Assembly: GCF_000243255.1 (NCBI RefSeq)
Contig: NZ_CM001436.1
Coordinates: 2,196,957-2,260,956, forward strand
Origin: Methanoplanus limicola DSM 2279
Lineage (GTDB): Archaea; Halobacteriota; Methanomicrobia; Methanomicrobiales; Methanomicrobiaceae
Length of the DNA stretch: 64,000 nucleotides
Direction of reading: 5' to 3'
Part shown: in pieces, positions 45,968 through 54,018 of the stretch
Layout: each line of letters opens with the position of its first letter
Numbering within the stretch: the first letter of the stretch is position 1
The notes under the pieces: model-generated
Databases searched by the model: none
The model's input: only the letters and a program-made list of their open reading frames with translations
Told to the model about the DNA's origin: nothing
Program-made: the position numbers and the translations under genes

Positions 45968-46732
45968 ATGCTGGATAAAGAGACAATCAACAAATTGTAT
46001 GAGATGAGACTTGGCGATATGGCAAAGAATTTCCGTAGGCAAATTGAAGAAAATTCCTGTGCCGATATGACATTTGAGGAGAGATTTGGTATTCTTGTCG
46101 ATTTAGAATGGCACAGACGCAGAGATAACCGAATAACTCATCTTATCAGGAAAGCAGAATATGCTTATCCTTATGCCTGCATTGAGGATATCAATTACTC
46201 ACCAAGCCGCCATCTCGATAAAGGACAGATTACAAAACTGTCGTTTTGTAATTACATTCACGAATGTAATAATGTTATCATACTTGGAGCTACAGGGACA
46301 GGCAAAAGCTATCTGGCCTGTGCACTTGGAACGGCTGCAAATCGCGATCTTTGCTCTGTAAAATACATAAGGTTGCCTGACCTCTTTGCAGAACTTGCTG
46401 TTGCACGTGGTGAGGGAAATTATCAGAAAGTCATTAAGGAGTACAAGAAGGTTAAACTACTGATCCTGGACGAATGGCTTTTACTTAAGCTGAATGAAAC
46501 AGAGGGAAGAGATCTTTTTGAGCTGATAGAAGCACGCTATAAGAGGGCATCTACAATATATTGCTCTCAGTTTGAGGTAGCCGGATGGTATCAGAAAATA
46601 GGCAATGAAACGATCGCAGATGCAATCTGTGACAGGATAAAACACAATGCATACAAAATTCTCCTTGAAGGTGAATCAATGCGTAAAGTAAATGGGCTTA
46701 ATGAAGAGGAGAATCTCTCAATAAATCCTTAA
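45968..46732 (+). CDS. istB: IstB ATPase helper of IS21 element 2
   Basis: A 254-aa IstB. Walker A is LGATGTGKSYLA, Walker B is LLILDEWLLL, sensor STIYCSQFEVAGWYQKI. Its ATG overlaps the stop of the istA 3' piece (45968). It is intact although its istA is disrupted, so it could only act with another IstA. Confidence 0.92.
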   Translation: MLDKETINKLYEMRLGDMAKNFRRQIEENSCADMTFEERFGILVDLEWHRRRDNRITHLIRKAEYAYPYACIEDINYSPSRHLDKGQITKLSFCNYIHECNNVIILGATGTGKSYLACALGTAANRDLCSVKYIRLPDLFAELAVARGEGNYQKVIKEYKKVKLLILDEWLLLKLNETEGRDLFELIEARYKRASTIYCSQFEVAGWYQKIGNETIADAICDRIKHNAYKILLEGESMRKVNGLNEEENLSINP

Positions 46733-46884
46733 AATCATCTTTTTTTAAATTTGTTATTCTCAATGCTCAAAGTGTTCACTTTGGGCGGAATGGGTGTTCA
46801 GTTTTGACGGACTTACTGTTCAGTCCTGCCGGAACGGGTGTTCAGTGTTGAACGGAACAGGTGTCCAATTCAGGCGTAATATAC

Positions 46885-47076
46885 ACGTCACTTCGTTATT
46901 TCATTAAAATATTCGATATACTGCTGAAAAGGATTTATTGGATGCAGTGTATATGTACACTGCCAGTATGTATTTCTATTCTCCACAAAAATGTCGTAAT
47001 TTTGGAAATGAAGGATTTAAAAAAGAAATTGACCAATTTATTAAGTAGTAGTGTATTAAAAACTAGCTAAATGGGT
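46885..47076 (+). repeat. 192-bp direct repeat, copy 1
   Basis: Nearly identical (187 of 192 bases, all five differences transitions) to 52526-52717. One frame reads TAEKDLLDAVYMYTASMYFY and on to NEGFKKEIDQFIK before stops, which resembles the tail of a lost protein, possibly a transposase. Together the copies bracket the DpdA-like gene and the XPB-like helicase. It starts 17 bp after the right end of IS21 element 2. The rest of 46733-47157 holds the IS end and AT-rich sequence. Confidence 0.85.
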
Positions 47077-47157
47077 CATTTCATAAAATGCAAATGAAAA
47101 TTTACTTATGCTGAGATGAGAAACGTTTGAATGTTATAAATCAATTAAGAGGTAATT

Positions 47158-47511
47158 ATGACATCTAATTTTGAAATTGGGGAATATAACGGGCATCCTT
47201 TACTAAGTTTCCCGGAAATAAAAATGAATTTTGGAAAAGCTAAATGGAAGAAGATTCTTGAGGCTCACGATACAGGAGTTCTAAACAATTTTATAGAAAT
47301 CTGTGAGCAATATTCCAAAGATAAAATCGAAAAAGAACTTGATTCAGATGATAAATCCAAATGGTATGTATATTATAATAAAAGTGGACCGGCCCTGTGT
47401 ATATACACCTATCAGGAACAGAAATTCAGCTTCATGTATTCAAAAGCCAAATTTATCATAGAAAATATTGACACTGTCCAGAAATTTGTAAACGGTGAAC
47501 TGACCCAGTGA
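47158..47511 (+). CDS. Stand-alone copy of the DpdK C-terminal domain
   Basis: A 117-aa protein about 80% identical to the last 118 residues of the dpdK-like product (FEIGEYNGHPLLSFPEIKMN, then FGKAKWKKILEAH and SKWYVYYN). It has its own GAGGT ribosome site 5-6 nt before ATG 47158 and a natural C-terminus (TVQKFVNGELTQ) that the dpdK-like gene lost to the IS. The fold is not recognised; no catalytic motif is clear. It is the first gene right of the insertion nest and 42 bp before the DpdA-like gene. It is either a paralogous small subunit or the result of a segmental duplication. Confidence 0.7.
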   Translation: MTSNFEIGEYNGHPLLSFPEIKMNFGKAKWKKILEAHDTGVLNNFIEICEQYSKDKIEKELDSDDKSKWYVYYNKSGPALCIYTYQEQKFSFMYSKAKFIIENIDTVQKFVNGELTQ

Positions 47512-47553
47512 TAAATCTCAAGAACTTTATCAATAGAAAACCAACTATTTTTA

Positions 47554-49248
47554 ATGCGATATTTCATCCCGGAGTGGGACGATCTGGTAGATCCGGATTA
47601 TGATTTCTCAACTGATACACATTCGGAGAAACATAATAACAATCCACTAATTAACGATAATTATATCTGGGATATCTTTGGAAAAGATAACATACCTTTT
47701 GATGGTTTGTTAATCTCAATTGCAACCATAAAAAACAAGATTAAAAAATTTAATCAAATTAAAGAGAAAGGTGTCCACAATTTCTTCGGACTCGATAAAG
47801 ATTTTCCGATAATGGCAGATTGTGGTGCTTTTTCATATATTAAAGAAGAAATACCCCCATATAAAACAGAAGACGTTCTCTTAATGTACAAAAACATGAA
47901 AGTTGATTATGGTGTCAGCATAGATCATCTTGTAGTTTCAGCATTTTCCGAACAAAAAGAAGAGAGAATGAATATCACATATAATAATGGAATTGAGGCT
48001 CACAAACTGTGGAAAAAACAGTACAAAGATGATTTTAAGCTCATTGTTTCTGTTCAGGGCGAAACTACAGACGATTACATAAATATGTACAATAAATTCC
48101 TGGAAAATGACATCAAAATCATGGCCTTTGGCGGACTTGTCAGATCACAGACAGAGTTTATTGTAGAATTAATTAACAGAATTATCTCTGAAATCAAAAA
48201 TTCCGGAAGAAAACCAAATTATTTACATTTCTTTGGACTCGCAAGGCCATCAATATTCATAAAGATGAAAGAACTGGAAAATCTTGGAGTAGAAGTCGCT
48301 TTTGACTCAGCCTCACCACTAAGAAGAGCCTGGCTGGCTTCAGCATCCTGCGAAAACAATTATGTTTCAAAGGAGCAGAAAGGATATTCTGCAATAAGGA
48401 TTCCACAAAAACTTACAGGAAAAAAGAAAGATCTGATTCCGGCTGATGAATATCAAATATTATCTCAGAATACATTAAAAGCAGTCCAGAACTATGGTAA
48501 AGATAAACTTGATCTTGACTCCTCAATAAAGATACTATCAGATTTTAATGAAAAGATAAATGAAAGACCACAGATACTGGAATCATACAGAAAAACCCTC
48601 AGGGATAAACCCTGGGATAAATGTGAATGCCCGATATGCAGCAGCACTGGTATAGACACAATTATTTTCAGAGGCAATAACAGAAACAGAAGGAGAGGAT
48701 TTCATAATACCAAAGTATTTTATGACCTTCTTAAAAATGAAGAATTATGGGAGAAATCATTGATGGGCAATTATATTGAAGACTTCAGTAGTTTTTCAAA
48801 AGACGAAAATGTTCTGATCATCACCAGTTGCACAAAAAATAAACTTGAAATTCCGGATGATAAGCCTGTAGCAGCAAAGGATCTCTACCTTGGAACACTA
48901 TTTGATAAAGTAAAAAAATATTCTGCCGCAATGGGATATGAATACATGATCATATCAGCTAAATACGGTCTTTTATCTCCGGATGACAAAATCAAAACAT
49001 ACAATAAGGTTTTATCCAAAAAATCTGATGCAGATGACATAAGAGATCAGGTAGAAGAAAAACTAACTCCATTACTTAATGATTATGATAAAATCCTTGT
49101 TATTGCCGGAAAAAATTACCGTGAAGTGTTAAATGGAGTAATAGATGATAGATTTTACATCCTAAAAAAAGGTGGAATCGGTGAAATGCTTCATGTATTA
49201 AAAGATTCCCTGCCTAAGAAAGACTCAGAACTAAATAAATTCTTATAA
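47554..49248 (+). CDS. DpdA-like transglycosylase with C-terminal DUF6884/YaaA-like domain
   Basis: A 564-aa protein. Residues 1-400 form a TGT-type TIM barrel. MADCGAFSYI holds Asp89 (general acid/base), FGGLVRSQT the substrate loop and EVAFDSASPLRRAW the nucleophile Asp251. The zinc site is C357-x-C-x-x-C362 with H384. From about 420, VLIITSCTKNKLEIPDD, AKDLYLGTLF and ISAKYGLLSPDDKI mark a DUF6884-like domain that in other proteins is tied to base or peroxide chemistry. DpdA exchanges guanine in DNA for preQ0. The DSGAF-like motif (here DCGAF) favours DpdA over tRNA TGT. Its stop abuts the stop of the convergent helicase. Confidence 0.78.
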   Translation: MRYFIPEWDDLVDPDYDFSTDTHSEKHNNNPLINDNYIWDIFGKDNIPFDGLLISIATIKNKIKKFNQIKEKGVHNFFGLDKDFPIMADCGAFSYIKEEIPPYKTEDVLLMYKNMKVDYGVSIDHLVVSAFSEQKEERMNITYNNGIEAHKLWKKQYKDDFKLIVSVQGETTDDYINMYNKFLENDIKIMAFGGLVRSQTEFIVELINRIISEIKNSGRKPNYLHFFGLARPSIFIKMKELENLGVEVAFDSASPLRRAWLASASCENNYVSKEQKGYSAIRIPQKLTGKKKDLIPADEYQILSQNTLKAVQNYGKDKLDLDSSIKILSDFNEKINERPQILESYRKTLRDKPWDKCECPICSSTGIDTIIFRGNNRNRRRGFHNTKVFYDLLKNEELWEKSLMGNYIEDFSSFSKDENVLIITSCTKNKLEIPDDKPVAAKDLYLGTLFDKVKKYSAAMGYEYMIISAKYGLLSPDDKIKTYNKVLSKKSDADDIRDQVEEKLTPLLNDYDKILVIAGKNYREVLNGVIDDRFYILKKGGIGEMLHVLKDSLPKKDSELNKFL

Positions 49249-52209
49249 TTATCCATAAATTTCAACAAATTTTTTAATCCTGTACTTGTTTATCAAAAGA
49301 ATTTCAATCTCAGTTCTTTCAAATTTTTTACCGTTTATATTGACTGCATTCCCTCCCGTGGATAATTCATTATACAGTTCTTTAGAATCATCCAATCTTA
49401 ATATTTCCTTTGCCAAATTAATATCAATAGGAGTATAATTCAGATTATCAAGCATAAGACATTTCTTCTTCCTTAAGAATGAACCCATTTTTATAACATT
49501 TAAACCTGAATCAGAGTCTGTTGATGTCAGTTTACTATGGAGATTAACTGCATCAATATTCCCCGGATCAATTATCAGGGCCTTTTCAATATATTCTCTG
49601 GCCTTCTGACTATTTCCTTCTTTAATAGATGTTTTTGCCTTAATAATTAAACCTATAGTACTGAACAGTTCATCATCTATATTTTCTTCATTTTCAGATG
49701 ATAATTCATTGATCTCCCCCCTGCTGAGATTAACTTTATTTTGGTTTAATATTTCATCTTCAGATAATTTATATTCTGATTTTTCACCCGGAAACACAAT
49801 GAAACCATTTTCATCCAGGCATAATTCAGGAAGTGGTTCCGGGTTTTCAATTTCATTGGACAATTTCAGATTTTTGAATAATTCTGATATTTTGTCAGAA
49901 TTGCGGTTTCCAATAATCAGAATATACCAATATTTATCAATATCCAGAAATTCTCCTTTTTTATATCTTCCATTCTGTGTTTTACTGAAATGAGCTGATT
50001 TTACAATATCCTCCCACTGTTTATCATTAATTTCCTGATCTCTGAATAATTCAAGAATATCTATAATTCTGCTTATTGATTCCGGTTCAAACTCCTCTAA
50101 AACTCTTTTAAGGTTGAAGGTTCCTATTTTTGCTTCTCCTGAATAATCATAATGACAATTACTTTTTATATAATCTTCAACATTTGATTTATACTCCAGC
50201 AATTCCCTGTCATCCCATTCAATATCCACATCAAGTTCCATCCTCAGGGCTGTGGACTGTATCCATGAGAGATCATCAGCAAACAGTTCGGTATCCATTT
50301 CATTAACATAAAACGACTGTTCCGGGATCGCAACAAACTGATAGAATATCGGTTTCTTATTACCGTCTTTTCTTAATACACGCCCCATTCTCTGAATCAA
50401 CTGCAATCTTGTCTTTGTATATGAAAGATTAATTCCAACATCCGCACTTGGAATATTAATACCTTCATTGAGCATCTGCGCTCCTATTAAAACACCATTA
50501 GGAGCTTTTTTGAACCTTTCAACTACGTTTATCGGTTCCTCTTTTATTTTTGAGTGAATAACAAAAACATTTTTAATTTCTTTCTTTAATTCATCGCCTA
50601 CATAATCACAACTGTCGGTATCCATCAGAAATATTATGATCTTATGCTGCTGGCCAAGACTTTTAGCCAGATTTAGAGCTTTTTCTAATTTTGGTCGGGA
50701 TTGGTGAATTATATGTCTTCTCTTAAAGATTAAGTTCTGTAATACTTTCCAATCCTCAGGAATCTCATATCCACTGTATTTTGCTCTCTCAATTGCCTGA
50801 ATAAAATCAAAAATACCATTAATTGTTGCATTCTGATTATTGGTAAGACTCTTTATTTTTGCAGAGTCATATTTAATGCGTGTAAATAGTTTTCTTATGG
50901 AATCAGAAACCTCTCTGAATTCATCAGCCTCAGCAATATCAAGATAAACCGGATGTGCAACCCATTTGAATTCCGGAATTATTCTGTCCCTTAATGCATC
51001 GGATATTGGATAATTAAACACAATATTACCAAAATTGCTTTCTATGATACTTCTTCTGGGGCCCTGTCCAAGTTCAGCTGTCAGTCCGAGTCGATATTTA
51101 TGAGGTGCATCTATAACTTTTCGGAATTCTCTTCCGGCTAAGTGATGAACTTCATCAATAATTATCAGATCAGCCTCAAAAGCCTGAGGATTTTTCATCA
51201 CACGCTGAATAGTATTAAAATGGACCTCAAATTTTCCAAGTTTTATCGGATGAAACGATTCAGGCTTTCTGCTATCAATCAGACCCATCTGTTTTACAAT
51301 CTCATTTCGCCACTGATTCAGAATAACTCTGGAATGACATAGAATTCTGACTGTTCCTGAACCTCTATTTCTCTTCCAGAAATCCTCAATTGCCATCATT
51401 CCAACAACAGTTTTTCCGGTTGCTGTTGCCATTTCAACAATACCAGAACTATTGTGATGTTTCCATCTAATTATGGCATTTCTCTGGTGTTCCCATGGAA
51501 TTAATGTCAATATTGGTGTTTTAACAAGACTATAAGCGTCTTCCGGAGAATAACTGTTAATATTGTCTATAAAATCATCAAGAAATTTACGATCCTTTAT
51601 CATAAAGAAGAGTTCAAGATAATATAACCCACTACCAGGATCCATTATTGAATCTACCCTCTCAATTATTTCCGGATTTACAGAATTATTATTTCTGGAA
51701 TGATTACCATTAGCTAATTCAGCAAGTATTTTCTTTAAAATTAGGCTCAAATATCCGGAATAAACATGCTGATCATTATTAGAATCAGAGTATGAATTTA
51801 GTAATAATACTTTTCTGTGAAAGTCAATAAATTTCTTTTTTATATTATCATAGTAATCCGGATCATTTTCAAGTGGATTATAAACTGACTGATATTCAAG
51901 TCTTTCTTTAAGAATATTAAAAAAATTATTTTCATACCAATACTCTAATTTTTGATGTTCTTCCCGGTAATCTCCTCCAAATTCCCCACAAAGTATAGGT
52001 TCAAAATTATGATCTTCTACATAATACTGATATTGTAACAAGGCATCATCAGCCCAGAATATTCCCGAATATGGTTCTTTAAGATAATCTTTTTTAAAGC
52101 ATTCAAATTGTACACAATTGCTTCCCCCACTCCTATGTGAGATTAAACAATCAGTACATAACCCCATATCAACAGCCTGGTTTTTATTACACTTAGAACA
52201 GAGAACCAT
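49249..52209 (-). CDS. XPB/Ssl2-like superfamily-2 helicase with N-terminal zinc finger and TPR-like segment
   Basis: A 986-aa helicase. A four-cysteine finger (C4, C7, C18, C21) starts the protein. The helicase core has the Q-motif-like LIPWEHQRNAIIRW, Walker A MATATGKT (about 255-262), DEVHHLAG (about 350), motif III LGLTAELG and motif VI QLIQRMGRVLRK (about 605). Near residue 880, AREYIEKALIIDPGNIDAVN is a TPR-like repeat. It resembles helicases such as DpdE of Dpd islands, but could equally be an independent defence helicase. It is convergent with the DpdA-like gene with zero bases between the stops. Confidence 0.78.
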   Translation of the reverse strand: MVLCSKCNKNQAVDMGLCTDCLISHRSGGSNCVQFECFKKDYLKEPYSGIFWADDALLQYQYYVEDHNFEPILCGEFGGDYREEHQKLEYWYENNFFNILKERLEYQSVYNPLENDPDYYDNIKKKFIDFHRKVLLLNSYSDSNNDQHVYSGYLSLILKKILAELANGNHSRNNNSVNPEIIERVDSIMDPGSGLYYLELFFMIKDRKFLDDFIDNINSYSPEDAYSLVKTPILTLIPWEHQRNAIIRWKHHNSSGIVEMATATGKTVVGMMAIEDFWKRNRGSGTVRILCHSRVILNQWRNEIVKQMGLIDSRKPESFHPIKLGKFEVHFNTIQRVMKNPQAFEADLIIIDEVHHLAGREFRKVIDAPHKYRLGLTAELGQGPRRSIIESNFGNIVFNYPISDALRDRIIPEFKWVAHPVYLDIAEADEFREVSDSIRKLFTRIKYDSAKIKSLTNNQNATINGIFDFIQAIERAKYSGYEIPEDWKVLQNLIFKRRHIIHQSRPKLEKALNLAKSLGQQHKIIIFLMDTDSCDYVGDELKKEIKNVFVIHSKIKEEPINVVERFKKAPNGVLIGAQMLNEGINIPSADVGINLSYTKTRLQLIQRMGRVLRKDGNKKPIFYQFVAIPEQSFYVNEMDTELFADDLSWIQSTALRMELDVDIEWDDRELLEYKSNVEDYIKSNCHYDYSGEAKIGTFNLKRVLEEFEPESISRIIDILELFRDQEINDKQWEDIVKSAHFSKTQNGRYKKGEFLDIDKYWYILIIGNRNSDKISELFKNLKLSNEIENPEPLPELCLDENGFIVFPGEKSEYKLSEDEILNQNKVNLSRGEINELSSENEENIDDELFSTIGLIIKAKTSIKEGNSQKAREYIEKALIIDPGNIDAVNLHSKLTSTDSDSGLNVIKMGSFLRKKKCLMLDNLNYTPIDINLAKEILRLDDSKELYNELSTGGNAVNINGKKFERTEIEILLINKYRIKKFVEIYG

Positions 52210-52343
52210 AATATCCCATATTGAGAATATAATTTAGGATTTTAAATAATTAACTATTTTAATTTAAAATTCTAACTTGAACCAAAGATATTTATGTTAA
52301 ACAATCATTTGATATAAAATATATCATACACCCAATTAACAAA

Positions 52344-52472
52344 GTGATTAGGTGCATAATTCATATATTATCGAACTTTGAGATTAAAGAGGCAATACTG
52401 GCTGTGACACAATGCCCAAACGTTATAGAAATAAGTCCAATATGCCCTTTAATTGGAGGCATGCATAAATAA
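52344..52472 (+). CDS. Short unassigned reading frame
   Basis: GTG 52344 opens 42 codons reading IHILSNFEIKEAILAVTQCP then NVIEISPICPLIGGMHK, ending TAA 52472. The composition is protein-like and it may be a fragment of a larger conserved archaeal gene (DUF1699-like at best). No ribosome site is seen. The surrounding 52210-52525 is AT-rich and otherwise holds only the promoter of the XPB-like helicase (TATA-like AATTATATT near 52230, minus strand). Confidence 0.25.
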   Translation: MIRCIIHILSNFEIKEAILAVTQCPNVIEISPICPLIGGMHK

Positions 52473-52525
52473 CCCAAATAGCTAAAAAAGTGTACACTAC
52501 TGCCAGTCATATTTTGAAAATATTA

Positions 52526-52717
52526 ACGTCACTTCGTTATTTCATTAAAATATTCGATATACTGCTGAAAAGGATTTATTGAATGCAGTGCATATGTACA
52601 CTGCCAGTATGTATTTCTATTCTCCACAAAAATATCGTAATTTTGGAAATGAAGGATTTAAAAAAGAAATTGATCAATTTATTAAGCAGTAGTGTATTAA
52701 AAACTAGCTAAATGGGT
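52526..52717 (+). repeat. 192-bp direct repeat, copy 2
   Basis: The same orientation as copy 1 at 46885. The five substitutions are all G/A or C/T changes. Its right end (AACTAGCTAAATGGGT) falls at the broken 3' end of the GIY-YIG-like gene, suggesting that the element it came from inserted there. Recombination between the two copies would remove or circularise the 5.6-kb DpdA/helicase segment. Confidence 0.85.
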
Positions 52718-52977
52718 AAATAACATGAGTTTGCAGTTGTAGTTCTGTCACAGCCTGAATATCTGAGAATAATGCAGAGAAAAGTAAATAAATCAGCATC
52801 AGCAACTCTGGTTCTGATTACTCCTGGAGGATTAGGCAGTTTAGACTGCACCGATTTATTTCTGAAATTTTTATGCTTAACCCAGCGGGACCACTTTAAG
52901 CCGCACCAGTCGCCGGAGAGATAATCAGGAGAAGAGTTGGATTTAGGATTACCCGGACCATCTGAAGAAAAAGTCAA
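52708..52977 (-). pseudogene. Truncated GIY-YIG-like nuclease gene paired with an XRE regulator
   Basis: An 89-codon frame. GLKWSRWVKHKNF followed by LPNPPGVIRTRVADADLF resembles the lead-in and first strand of GIY-YIG nucleases (normally PPGVYRIRV), but the YIG strand and catalytic Arg/Glu do not follow. Instead the frame runs FTFLCIILRYSGC and stops at the edge of repeat copy 2. It overlaps the XRE gene by ATGA (52974-52977), so regulator and nuclease formed an operon before truncation. The family assignment is tentative. Confidence 0.5.
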
Positions 52978-53243
52978 ACCTTCCCCCCGGGAGTGTTTTC
53001 CGGCGTTTTCTCTTCTGCCTCTACGAGTCTCTTCTCAAACTCAAGCATCAGCTCAGATGGTGCAAGACCAAAGGCTCCGGAAATTTTCAGAAGTGTAAGA
53101 AGAGTCGGATTTCGTTTCCCGTTTTCTATAAGACTTATGAATGTCCTGTCAAGTCCTGTTTTAGCTGCAAGTTTTTCCTGTGAAAGATCCCTTTGATTTC
53201 TAAGCTCCTTTACAAGAGTTCCGAAAATCAGAATTTCATCCAT
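52974..53243 (-). CDS. XRE-family helix-turn-helix regulator
   Basis: An 89-aa Cro/C1-type protein. The HTH spans about residues 8-62 (LVKELRNQRDLSQEKLAAKT, then GLDRTFISLIENGKRNPTLL), with the typical Gln-Glu-Lys-Leu-Ala and Ile-Ser-x-Ile-Glu-x-Gly-Lys-Arg motifs. It is likely the controller of the adjacent nuclease-like gene, to which it is coupled. Full family length. Confidence 0.88.
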   Translation of the reverse strand: MDEILIFGTLVKELRNQRDLSQEKLAAKTGLDRTFISLIENGKRNPTLLTLLKISGAFGLAPSELMLEFEKRLVEAEEKTPENTPGGKV

Positions 53244-53360
53244 ATGTGAAGAAATAGTTTAAAAACGGCAGATTAAGGATTATCGCAGACTATAGTCACA
53301 CATAGAAGTTAAAGCTAAAACAACAAAAACAGGTAATGTATAATTTCCTAATCGACACAA

Positions 53361-53470
53361 TTCAGAGTCATCATAGAAGAAGATGAAAACGGAGTTTTGT
53401 AGCCAAAATGTCCATTACTCCCCGGCTCTCATAACTCACAGGCAAAAAGGCAGTCATATGTCAATGCCTG
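53361..53470 (+). pseudogene. hicB remnant
   Basis: A short frame reading FRVIIEEDENGVL, stop, PKCPLLPGSHNSQAKRQ is the N-terminal half of a HicB antitoxin (consensus EEDEDGxYxAxxPxLPGC-SQG), with TAG in place of a conserved residue. No complete gene is left. It lies 110 bp before an intact hicBA pair in the same orientation. The remaining 53244-53578 shows nothing else. Confidence 0.6.
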
Positions 53471-53578
53471 TCAAAAATTTCCAATTATTACGACTAAAAT
53501 CCCTCATTAACATTGGTATTCAGTAAGGGCAGTAAGTATATTACTTCTAAAATCACATACGAATAAAGGTGAATCAAA

Positions 53579-53791
53579 GTGAAACTCGAAATCGTTCTTG
53601 AAGAAGAAGAAGATGGCACATATTCCGTTCATTGTCCTGCCCTGAAGGGATGTCATTCACAGGGAAGCACAAAGGAAGAAGCACTGCAAAATATCCACGA
53701 AGCAATTGATCTTTATCTTGAAGTAGCAAATGATAAAGCCAGAAAACTGATTAACCAGCCAAAGACCACTGTCGTTGATATTGCCGTATGA
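53579..53791 (+). CDS. hicB: HicB-family antitoxin
   Basis: A 70-aa HicB starting at GTG: KLEIVLEEEEDGTYSVHCPA, then LKGCHSQGSTKEEALQNIHE with the family motif (GCxSQGxTxEEA). AAAGGTG lies just before the start. It inhibits the HicA encoded next, coupled by ATGA (53788-53791). Its first line is echoed by several decayed copies nearby. Confidence 0.88.
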   Translation: MKLEIVLEEEEDGTYSVHCPALKGCHSQGSTKEEALQNIHEAIDLYLEVANDKARKLINQPKTTVVDIAV

Positions 53792-54018
53792 CAAACAAAC
53801 GTCTTCTTCCTGTTTCTGCAAAGGATATGATTAAAGTATTCTCCAAAATAGGGTATCAGATTGAGAGACAGAGAGGGAGCCACGTAGTTATGTCTAAAGG
53901 AGAAGAAATCCTGATTATTCCAAATCACAATCCGGTCTCAAAAGGTACTGAAAGAGAACTCATAAAAGATGCCGGCCTTACTGTTGAGGAATTTAATAAT
54001 CTTCTAAAAAAGCATTAA
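53788..54018 (+). CDS. hicA: HicA-family mRNA interferase toxin
   Basis: A 76-aa HicA: SAKDMIKVFSKIGYQIERQR followed by GSHVVMSKGEEILIIPNHNP, with the catalytic His in GSH, then the GTERELIKDAGLTVEEFNNL tail. All family features are present. Coupled to hicB by ATGA. The protein differs clearly from HicA at 13868, so the two modules are not recent copies of each other. Confidence 0.88.
   Translation: MTNKRLLPVSAKDMIKVFSKIGYQIERQRGSHVVMSKGEEILIIPNHNPVSKGTERELIKDAGLTVEEFNNLLKKH

Larger units (their letters stand above)
40983..45968 (+). pseudogene. istA: IstA transposase of IS21 element 2, split by two insertions
   Basis: Three exons-like pieces read as one protein when the insertions are removed. 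The first is 40983-41145 (HTH, LKKTQIADSCNCSRTTVIDV), the second 43424-43636 (from KANSLSNEELADKI to TQFYKYY), and the third 44776-45968 (RDFVCKTKATMHLEHKPGEI through the DDE core EVDWAGQKV, LVPDNLKTG and KATVEKSV). The junctions restore the frame exactly once one copy of each target duplication (GGAAA, TATC) is dropped. All three catalytic acids (Asp, Asp, Glu) lie in the third piece. As it stands no complete transposase can be made. Confidence 0.85.
40758..46867 (+). mobile_element. IS21-family element 2, host of two further insertions
   Basis: Bounded by multiple 22-bp terminal units: on the left TGAACAGTAAGTCCGGCCAA, TGGACACCGATTCCG, TGAACAGTTGGTCCG and TGAACACCCTTTCCG; on the right the inverted equivalents, ending at GTGTCCA 46867. 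It contains istA (now in three pieces) and an intact istB. Subtracting IS21 element 3 (2273 bp plus 5-bp duplication) and the IS5 element (1135 bp plus 4-bp duplication) leaves about 2.69 kb. No clear target duplication flanks it, in line with the deletion of element 1 on its right side. Confidence 0.85.

Noticed and set aside
46861-47070. 69-codon frame inside the 192-bp repeat
   Set aside because: Another frame of the same bases reads more like a protein tail (VYMYTASMYFYSP), and the ATG-started frame begins in the IS end. Treated as repeat, not gene.
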